Source: Pseudomonas sp. AL03 (GTDB taxonomy: Bacteria > Pseudomonadota > Gammaproteobacteria > Pseudomonadales > Pseudomonadaceae). Taken from it: a stretch of DNA of 44,373 nt. Positions 1-5,637 of this stretch are shown one piece after another. Position 1 is the first letter of the stretch; every line of letters starts with the position of its first letter. Where the stretch lies: the NCBI RefSeq assembly GCF_029960815.1, contig NZ_JASBRE010000039.1, positions 1 to 44,373 on the forward strand. Direction: 5' to 3'. The notes below the pieces were generated by a model. It did not search any database. It was not told the origin of the DNA and saw only the letters and a program-made list of their open reading frames with translations. The position numbers and the translations under genes were made by a program.

Positions 1-1089
1 CGCCACTACGACTACGACGCCTTCGGCAACCTGATCCGCGAACGCCGCGGCACCGGGCAAAAACTCGTCACCGAATACCGCTACGACTGCCAGCACCGCT
101 TGGTCGGCGTCACGACCCCGGACGGCCGTTGCTCAAATTATCGCTACGACGCCTTCGGCCGCCGCATCAGCAAAACCGTCGACGGCCACACCACCGAGTT
201 CTTCTGGCAAGGCGACAACCTCATCGCCGAAAGCAGCCGCGAACACTACCGCAGCTACCTCTACGAACCGGGAAGCTTCCGCCCACTGGCCATGCTCGAC
301 GGCAAAGGCCCGCGCAAGGCCTGCCCGTTTTACTACCAACTCGATCACCTGGGTACGCCGCAGGAACTGACCGATTTTGGCGGCGAGATTGTTTGGTCGG
401 TGAAGTACAACGCCTACGGCAAGATCACTCGCCTTGCGTTCGGCGGGGGCGAGCAGCTCGAGCAGCCCTTGCGTTTCCAGGGGCAGTACTTTGATGCCGA
501 GAGCGGTCTGCATTACAACCGGCATCGGTACTATGATCCAGAGGTGGGTCGTTACCTGACGCCGGATCCGATCAAGTTGGCGGGCGGGCTGAACCCGTAT
601 CAGTACACGCCGAATCCGACGGGGTGGGTTGATCCGTTGGGGTTGAGCGGGAATTGTCCGCCACCGAATAAGCCTGGGTGTGGGGCGCCGGATGATGTTA
701 GTGAGACGGTTGTTGATGGCGGTGCGGTAAAAACTCCAATCGCGAAGTCGCGTCCTAAAAATTTTAGGAATGACGAAAAGCTTGACCTTCATTATAAAAA
801 ACACGGGAGAAAAGAGTTCGACGCTCAGAGCAAAGAGGAATACCTACAAATTTCTCGTGATGTAGTGAACCAAGGCATAAAGGTGGAATATCCGTATGAA
901 GGAGAAGTTAGAATTGCCTATTTACAACTTCTGGGTAATTCCCAGAGGAATGGTGATACAAAATTTGCATTTGTCGGTACAAATAATAGCGGCGATATCA
1001 CGACCCTGCATGTAAAAAGTGGAAAGGATTTCTGGAAAATGTTAAACGGTGATGCAAAGGATAACGAGCTGAGGCCAGTAAATGACTAA
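1..1089 (+). CDS. Rhs/YD-repeat protein, C-terminal part with polymorphic toxin tip (5' partial)
   Basis: The frame is open from base 1, so the gene begins outside the window; the TTG at 100 is internal. The visible part has YD-type repeats (YRYDAFGRR, YLYEPGSFRP) and the Rhs core end signature: RYYDPEVGRYLTPDPIKLAGG, then NPTGWVDPLGL ending at base 645. In the Rhs family the core forms a shell that is cut at this DPxGL-type site to free a variable C-terminal toxin. The toxin tip is encoded by 646-1089 and is much more AT-rich than the core. It has a LHYKKHGRKEF motif, a Tyr in KEEYL, and an ending GDITTLHVKSGKDFW, a pattern seen in BECR-fold RNase toxins (EndoU/colicin D/RelE-like). That fold assignment is inference from pattern alone. 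Probably exported by a type VI system or similar; no secretion gene is in the window. Confidence 0.9.
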   Translation, partial: RHYDYDAFGNLIRERRGTGQKLVTEYRYDCQHRLVGVTTPDGRCSNYRYDAFGRRISKTVDGHTTEFFWQGDNLIAESSREHYRSYLYEPGSFRPLAMLDGKGPRKACPFYYQLDHLGTPQELTDFGGEIVWSVKYNAYGKITRLAFGGGEQLEQPLRFQGQYFDAESGLHYNRHRYYDPEVGRYLTPDPIKLAGGLNPYQYTPNPTGWVDPLGLSGNCPPPNKPGCGAPDDVSETVVDGGAVKTPIAKSRPKNFRNDEKLDLHYKKHGRKEFDAQSKEEYLQISRDVVNQGIKVEYPYEGEVRIAYLQLLGNSQRNGDTKFAFVGTNNSGDITTLHVKSGKDFWKMLNGDAKDNELRPVND

Positions 1090-1456
1090 GAAGTATAGTG
1101 CGCTTGTCATGGAGATTGATGAGGTCGTCGAAGAGGCGGTTGTTTTACTTGTCAATGGAGTAATAATTCAATGCTTTATTAACTACTGCCCATTTAAGAT
1201 TGAAATCGGTAAAACGTACGAGGTTGAGTTTGAAATGGTTTTACCTGATAGCGTCGGCATGGAAGTAAGTCAGGATGAATATGTCGGAGTTGAAATGGAG
1301 GATGACAGTTTTTCATGTGTGTTAGCGGGCTATTTAGATGGTGCCGTATTAAGATCTTTTATTGATTTCGATGCTCAAGATATTCATTATGACTACCCGT
1401 TTTTTAACCAAAAATTTATTAAAATAAATGTGATTCGTATTGATGTGGCTTTCTGA
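1082..1456 (+). CDS. candidate immunity protein for the Rhs toxin
   Basis: A 124-residue acidic protein whose ATG overlaps the last 8 bases of the Rhs toxin gene, the usual place for the cognate immunity gene. No transmembrane segment or signal peptide is visible. The sequence is rich in Asp, Glu and Val with alternating beta-type stretches (VVLLVNGVIIQCF, IGKTYEVEFEM), which suggests a compact beta-rich cytosolic protein that binds the toxin. No family was recognised. Low GC like the toxin tip, so toxin and immunity appear to have moved in as one module. The function rests on position only. Confidence 0.75.
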   Translation: MTKKYSALVMEIDEVVEEAVVLLVNGVIIQCFINYCPFKIEIGKTYEVEFEMVLPDSVGMEVSQDEYVGVEMEDDSFSCVLAGYLDGAVLRSFIDFDAQDIHYDYPFFNQKFIKINVIRIDVAF

Positions 1457-1713
1457 TTTTAGTGCAGGTTTTTTGAGCGGTGGGGGGCGGATGTATTCTC
1501 AATTCGCGGGCAAACCAACAAAGGGGGTGGATTTGTTTTTGCTGCCAGCTTCGAAAGTATTGGCAGTATTGATAAGAGCAAAAAATAAGCTCGCCCAAAT
1601 TTTGTCCGCATTTTGCTGTATCTTTTTAGTGTTTTATTGTGTTTGTTATGGTCGGTTTTTGAAAAATGACGTTATTAATACCTTTTAAAAAGTTGATTTT
1701 TATATTGCGAGCT

Positions 1714-2082
1714 ATGTATATGAATTTGGCGGGTAGTTCGGTTTCTGCTGTTCAGCAACAAACCACTAGCTGCGAACTTAATGGTGAAAGCAAGAGGTGG
1801 AGAGCCGTTCCAAGCTCTAGGTTTATAAGCCATAGAGCGCAGTTGAATGCTTATAATGAAGCGATGACAAGGGAGACTAGAAAAATGTCTCGTTTTACTG
1901 GGGAGGACAGTAAAGGAAATTTGTTAGTAAGAGTGGAGGCGGAAAATGTAGGTGAGGGATATGAGCCTAATCCTTTAGATCCAGCCAATCCGCGTTTCAT
2001 TCCTCAGATGAATGCCTTTGAAATGAAATTCGACTTTGAGACATTGCAGCCTATAGCGTTTTATCCGATAGAGAAAATTTAA
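1714..2082 (+). CDS. hypothetical protein, possible displaced toxin-module remnant
   Basis: The frame is open from ATG 1666 (138 residues). ATG 1714 gives 122 residues and drops a hydrophobic lead that may be untranslated; neither start has a clear ribosome site. The protein has a basic, Gln/Ser-rich N-terminal half (SKRWRAVPSSRF) and ends in a beta-like segment (FEMKFDFETLQPIAFYPIEKI). No family recognised. Its stop overlaps the next ATG (TAATG at 2080-2084), so the two are translationally coupled, the arrangement of a toxin or effector fragment followed by its immunity gene. It lies in the AT-rich zone behind the Rhs tip. A displaced tip remnant is one reading; an unrelated small gene is another. 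Confidence 0.5.
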   Translation: MYMNLAGSSVSAVQQQTTSCELNGESKRWRAVPSSRFISHRAQLNAYNEAMTRETRKMSRFTGEDSKGNLLVRVEAENVGEGYEPNPLDPANPRFIPQMNAFEMKFDFETLQPIAFYPIEKI

Positions 2083-2496
2083 TGCTGATGCATCCGTATC
2101 TGAACGTTCCATATAATCCAAGTGTAGAGCACTTTCTCGGTGGGTTCGATATATATGATCGCGAGGAGAGTCTTGGGGTTGAGTTGTCGGCGTACGATCC
2201 TGAGTGTCCTTCAGATAGAGAATGTTTAATATCCCGGTTTATTGTCAAACGCTTCGCAGCGTTGAGTTATCGGCATAAGTTTGTTTTGTTCTTTGTGTTG
2301 AGAGAGGCTTGATGGTGACTCGAGTGTGTTTGCTGAAATTTTGGAACATGATTCGAGGTCTCATTCCTCGCTTCCTCTTGGGTGGAATGAAATGAAAAAT
2401 CCAAAGGCGTTTTTTGAGGATGTGTACGTCAAATTGTCCGAAGCGTGGGTTGATGATCTGTATAAAGCGAGTCAGGAGAACTTTTCAACTTGGTGA
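2082..2496 (+). pseudogene. hypothetical (immunity-like) gene broken by a frameshift
   Basis: The first frame gives 76 residues from ATG 2082 and stops at 2310-2312. Directly after the stop another frame (2311-2496) continues for 61 residues with coding-like composition (DGDSSVFAEILEHDSRS, LGWNEMKNPKAFFEDVYVKL, then AWVDDLYKASQENFSTW). Removing a single T near 2310 joins the two into one protein of about 137 residues. This is best read as a one-base insertion or loss in a former gene, or a sequencing error. The reconstituted product is acidic at its C-terminus and unrecognised. It is coupled to the gene before it by a TAATG overlap, which fits a second immunity-type gene left in an Rhs cassette graveyard. 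Confidence 0.55.
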
Positions 2497-2628
2497 GGGC
2501 TAGTACTTCAGCTAAGGCTCAGGGTGCAGAATAATGAGCACTAGATTTTCCGCGTTATTCCAACTCCTTGCTCAACAAATAAATCCGTACCATTTATGTT
2601 GATGAGTGATATTTGACGGACTGCTGCT

Positions 2629-2928
2629 TTGAAGATAGTGAGATCTAGTCGCTTTGATGATGTCGACCACGATATTGGATATGAGTACCGTGGTTGCAAC
2701 TACGAAATACAGAACGAAGAGGATGTGTTTCTGATCAGAATTTACGATGATGAGCCCGGACAGGCAACGGTAGTGCGTCCGACTGCGATGTCTAAAAACG
2801 GTAACCTTAGAAAGCTTATTGAGTTCTTACAATCCGAGCTAGGAGTATCCAAGATCTGTCTCTACAAGGGCGATTTGGGGAGCTACGCCGAGATCGATCT
2901 TGATAGCTTGGCATTCTGCTCCGTCTGA
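2629..2928 (+). CDS. hypothetical small acidic protein
   Basis: 99 residues starting at a TTG; an in-frame stop lies just upstream (2614-2616), so no longer form is possible. It is acidic, with no membrane segment. Segments EDVFLIRIYDDE and LRKLIEFLQSELGVSKICLY suggest mixed beta and alpha structure. No family recognised. Its place downstream of the Rhs cassette and its size fit an orphan immunity protein, but nothing in the sequence proves that. Composition is nearer the genome average than the two genes before it. The 132 bases between it and the broken gene show nothing identifiable. Confidence 0.5.
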   Translation: MKIVRSSRFDDVDHDIGYEYRGCNYEIQNEEDVFLIRIYDDEPGQATVVRPTAMSKNGNLRKLIEFLQSELGVSKICLYKGDLGSYAEIDLDSLAFCSV

Positions 2929-3281
2929 AGTCGGCGGCAAGAGTCGGGCAGGCGTTTTTACACACTCTGGGCCGAATTCTGTCGTTTGTTGAGCGGCAGC
3001 TATAGGTTGTGGATTCAACAGGTGGCTAAATCAAGCCAAGCTTCAGTGAAGCCTTTCGTCACGTTTGCTTTTTTGAGCGAAATTTCTGGGCAAAGTCGTC
3101 GGAAGTTTCCTTCAACTCGTATCGGTTTCCATGAACTGGTTCGAAATGCATTCCCTCGATAGTCTCTGGTGGTCACTGAAAATTCAGTGGCGGGGTGTAG
3201 GAACCCTTCAAAGTCGTTGGAAATGTATTAGCGTCGAAGCTTGGTTTGCGGCCGTTAACGTGCGTCCGTAATATCAGTTGC
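2929..3281 (+). other. intergenic stretch without a recognisable gene
   Basis: About 350 bases with stops in all frames and no ORF of convincing composition. No terminator with a T tract and no clear promoter was identified. The last part leads into the structured RNA described next, so it probably contains that transcript's promoter. Confidence 0.4.
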
Positions 3282-3403
3282 GGCGGCTGTGTGCGGGCAC
3301 GCTTCGGCGTGGTCGAGTTTTCCAAAGGCCTCGATATTCCTACCCCGCGCATAGCTGCCACCCCAGCCTGTAGGAAGGCTGATGGCAGTTCCTGTTTACT
3401 GCC
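3282..3403 (+). ncRNA. predicted structured 5' leader RNA (three-way junction plus two hairpins)
   Basis: Bases 3282-3297 pair with 3344-3359 over 16 positions, all Watson-Crick except three G-U pairs. Inside this stem are two hairpins: CACGC-TTCG-GCGTG (3298-3311, a UUCG tetraloop) and TCGAG/CTCGA (3313-3317 with 3330-3334, loop holding CC-AAA-GG). Together they make a three-way junction. Two more hairpins follow: CAGCC/GGCTG (3364-3381), whose loop carries an AGGA Shine-Dalgarno-like core, and GGCAG/CTGCC (3384-3403). The array ends 14 bases before the ATG at 3418. The pairing is seen directly; a role as a cis-acting leader or processed small RNA is inference. I recall similar sequence in front of small Pseudomonas genes but cannot name an Rfam family. 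Confidence 0.6.
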
Positions 3404-3417
3404 TCTGGAATTTGAAA

Positions 3418-3741
3418 ATGAAAAGTCTTCACCCCGATCCACCCTACGAAAAACCAACCCCCCATCCCCAAAGCCGCTTCATGGCGCTCACCAGCAATTG
3501 CGACGACATGCCAACCCTGTTCGTCGACACCCAAGCGCCGCTTGATGTTTTGTATGACGCTGCCAGCTACCGAATTCGCGCCGTCACTCAAGTGATGGAG
3601 AACCTGTCCATGCGTGGTTCGATTGAGTGTCAGTCCTTCATTCTCAGTGACTTTGCCTTGCTCTGCGCCATTCCGTTGCGGGATGGGTGTGATGTGCTGG
3701 ATGTTCTTGGGCGGCGGTTACGGGCGCGGTCTTTGGAGTAG
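3418..3741 (+). CDS. small Pseudomonas-type protein (DUF3077/DUF6124-like)
   Basis: 107 residues from ATG 3418, which has a weak GGAA site 7 bases upstream. An in-frame ATG at 3382 has a better AGGA site but that site lies in the loop of a leader hairpin; either start is possible. The layout is a Pro-rich N-terminus (HPDPPYEKPTPHPQ) followed by LFVDTQAPLDVLYDAASY and a helical C-terminal part ending in Arg-rich LGRRLRARSLE. This resembles the short uncharacterised Pseudomonas proteins of the DUF3077/DUF6124 type, which share the 'LFxV....P.EAL..A' pattern; placement is tentative. No signal peptide or membrane segment. Function unknown. Confidence 0.55.
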   Translation: MKSLHPDPPYEKPTPHPQSRFMALTSNCDDMPTLFVDTQAPLDVLYDAASYRIRAVTQVMENLSMRGSIECQSFILSDFALLCAIPLRDGCDVLDVLGRRLRARSLE

Positions 3742-3761
3742 GTGTAAGGCTTTAGATCCAT

Positions 3762-3958
3762 CCCCCTCACCCTAGCCCTCTCCCCGAGGGGCGAGGGGAT
3801 TGACCGAGGTGTTTGGGGAGTTTGCTGCGACCTGCGACTGCAGGGTGAACTTGGCTTGGCCAAGCTTGAGTTCACTTTGATCGTTCAGGTCGATGGAGGC
3901 CGAGAGATTGCCAAAATCAGTCCCCTCGCCCCCTAGGGAGAGGGTTAGGGTGAGGGGG
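3762..3958. repeat. 197-bp nested inverted-repeat (MITE-like) element
   Basis: Outer arms of about 42 bases, 3762-3803 and 3917-3958, are inverted copies with about five mismatches (CCCCCTCACCCTA... against ...TAGGGTGAGGGGG). Near the centre a second inverted repeat runs from GTGAAC at 3845 to GTTCAC at 3875 around CTTGGCCAAG. No ORF of note is inside. The structure fits a non-autonomous mobile element or large palindromic intergenic repeat. It sits between the small DUF-like gene and rlmJ and fills most of that gap. Confidence 0.6.
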
Positions 3959-4035
3959 GCTTTGCCCGCTCGGCTGCGAGGTCCTGACGTTCGCCTCGGT
4001 ACAAGGTAAACTCCCCGCCCTTCGCAGGAGCAATC

Positions 4036-4875
4036 ATGAATTATCGTCACGCCTTCCATGCCGGCAATCACGCCGATGTGTTCAAACACCTGACTTTGAC
4101 CCGCCTCATCGCTTTGATGTCGCGCAAGGAGCAGCCGTTTGCCTATCTCGACACTCACGCCGGCATTGGTCTGTATGACCTGCAGGGTGATCAGGCGAGC
4201 CGTACCGGTGAGTACCTGGAAGGCATTGCGCGTTTGTGGGATCAGCCGGATCTGCCGGCGTTGACCGCGGATTACATGAAGGTGCTGCACGACATGAACC
4301 CGGATGGCCAGTTGCGCTATTACCCGGGTTCGCCGGAGTTGGCGCGCCGTCTGACGCGGCCGCAGGATCGGGTGATGCTCAACGAGAAGCACCCGGAAGA
4401 CGGTGTGTTGCTCAGAGATAATATGGCGGGCGACCGTCGGGTGAAGGTGCATTTGGGCGAAGGCTGGCATGTGCCGCGTGCGATGTTGCCGGTGCAGGAG
4501 AAGCGGGCGGTGATGTTGATTGATCCGCCGTTCGAGCAGCTTGATGAGATGCAGCGCTGTGCGGCGTCGTTGAAAGAGGCGATTGGCCGGATGCGGCAAA
4601 CCGTGGTGGCGATCTGGTACCCGGTGAAGGACCCGCGCATGTTGCGTCGGTTTTATCAGGATTTGGCGGGTAGTGGCGCGCCGAAGTTGTTGCGGGTGGA
4701 GTTGCTGGTGCATCCGCTGGATACGCCGAACAGTTTGAACGGGTCCGGGTTGGCAATTGCGAATCCACCGTGGGGGCTGGAAGAGGAATTACGTGAACTG
4801 CTGCCGTGGTTGTCCAAGAAGTTGGGACAGACACAGGGTGGGTGGCAGATGGATTGGTTGATTGCCGAGAGTTGA
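4036..4875 (+). CDS. rlmJ: 23S rRNA (adenine(2030)-N6)-methyltransferase RlmJ
   Basis: 279 residues, the usual size of RlmJ, beginning MNYRHAFHAGNHADVFKH, which is diagnostic. RlmJ uses S-adenosylmethionine to methylate N6 of A2030 in 23S rRNA. Visible motifs are the SAM-binding start (FAYLDTHAGIGLYDL, about residues 34-48) and the DPPF catalytic motif near residue 160 (LIDPPFEQLDEM). The ATG has a clear AGGAG site (CGCAGGAGCAATC). It appears monocistronic, with the inverted-repeat element before it and msrA convergent after it. The product was once linked to use of DNA as a nutrient (yhiR/comJ). Confidence 0.95.
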   Translation: MNYRHAFHAGNHADVFKHLTLTRLIALMSRKEQPFAYLDTHAGIGLYDLQGDQASRTGEYLEGIARLWDQPDLPALTADYMKVLHDMNPDGQLRYYPGSPELARRLTRPQDRVMLNEKHPEDGVLLRDNMAGDRRVKVHLGEGWHVPRAMLPVQEKRAVMLIDPPFEQLDEMQRCAASLKEAIGRMRQTVVAIWYPVKDPRMLRRFYQDLAGSGAPKLLRVELLVHPLDTPNSLNGSGLAIANPPWGLEEELRELLPWLSKKLGQTQGGWQMDWLIAES

Positions 4876-4880
4876 CCGGT

Positions 4881-4908
4881 GATCGTTCCCACGCGCGTGG
4901 GAACGATC
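4881..4908. repeat. perfect 28-bp palindrome between convergent genes
   Basis: GATCGTTCCCACGC followed directly by its exact reverse complement. It lies between the convergent rlmJ and msrA stops. The sequence resembles the 'GTTCCCACGC...GCGTGGGAAC' palindromic repeats common between Pseudomonas genes. There is no T tract, so it is not a standard intrinsic terminator, although it could stabilise 3' ends. Confidence 0.7.
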
Positions 4909-4919
4909 AGATCAAAAGA

Positions 4920-5567
4920 TTAGATCGGGCAGGTAACGCCAGTACCACCAATTCCGCAATACCCTTCAGGGTTTTTGGCCAGGTATTGCTGGTGATACGC
5001 CTCGGCGAAGTAGACCGTCGGCGCTTCTTCGATTTCGGTGGTGATGGTGCCTTTGCCTGCCTTGGTCAGTTCGGCCTGGAACACCTGCTCGCTGTGCTTG
5101 GCGGCTTCCAGCTGCGTCGGGTTGGTGGCGTAGATCACCGAGCGGTACTGCGTGCCGATGTCGTTGCCCTGACGCATGCCCTGAGTTGGGTTGTGCAATT
5201 CCCAGAACATCTTCAGCAGCTCTTCGTAGCTGACTTTTGCCGGCTCGTAGACCACCAGTACCACTTCGCTGTGGCCGGTCAGGCCCGAGCAGACTTCTTC
5301 ATACGTCGGGTTCGGCGTAAAACCCCCGGCGTAACCCACCACCGTACTGACCACACCTTCGCGCTGCCAGAACTTGCGTTCCGCGCCCCAGAAGCAGCCG
5401 AGGCCGAAGATGGCGAAATCCACATCAGTGACGAACGGGCCCAGCAGCGGCGCGTCGTGGACGAAGTGTTTTTCTGGCAGGGTCATTGGGGTTTCGCGGC
5501 CAGGCAGAGCTTGTTCTTGAGTCGGGAGCACGTTTTTGTTCACCAGAATTTCCGAGCGCAGAACCAT
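4920..5567 (-). CDS. msrA: peptide-methionine (S)-S-oxide reductase MsrA
   Basis: 215 residues. MsrA reduces methionine-S-sulfoxide in proteins and free methionine, using thioredoxin, and protects against oxidants. The catalytic GCFWG motif (Cys58) is present, followed by the family features VVGYAGG and HSEVVLVVYEPAKVSYEELL, and a GNDIGTQYRSVIY segment that lines the active site. The N-terminal extension before residue 50 is usual for the longer proteobacterial form. Convergent with rlmJ and downstream of dipA on the same strand, separated by 70 bases. Same neighbour order as PAO1 from memory. Confidence 0.96.
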   Translation of the reverse strand: MVLRSEILVNKNVLPTQEQALPGRETPMTLPEKHFVHDAPLLGPFVTDVDFAIFGLGCFWGAERKFWQREGVVSTVVGYAGGFTPNPTYEEVCSGLTGHSEVVLVVYEPAKVSYEELLKMFWELHNPTQGMRQGNDIGTQYRSVIYATNPTQLEAAKHSEQVFQAELTKAGKGTITTEIEEAPTVYFAEAYHQQYLAKNPEGYCGIGGTGVTCPI

Positions 5568-5637
5568 GATCAGTCCTCTCAGTCAGGTTGGGATGTAAAA
5601 AGTCAGACACGCAGTTTGCCCGAGTGTTACGCCGCTG

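Noticed and set aside
1440..1688. 82-codon plus-strand frame after the immunity gene
   Set aside because: It starts inside the immunity gene, has a low-complexity hydrophobic end and no ribosome site, and is probably non-coding cassette debris.
3173..3591. Minus-strand frames across the leader region and small gene
   Set aside because: They run through the paired stems of the predicted RNA and antisense to the better supported small gene.
4881..4908. Palindrome considered as an intrinsic terminator
   Set aside because: A perfect stem but no T tract on either strand; listed as an extragenic palindrome instead.
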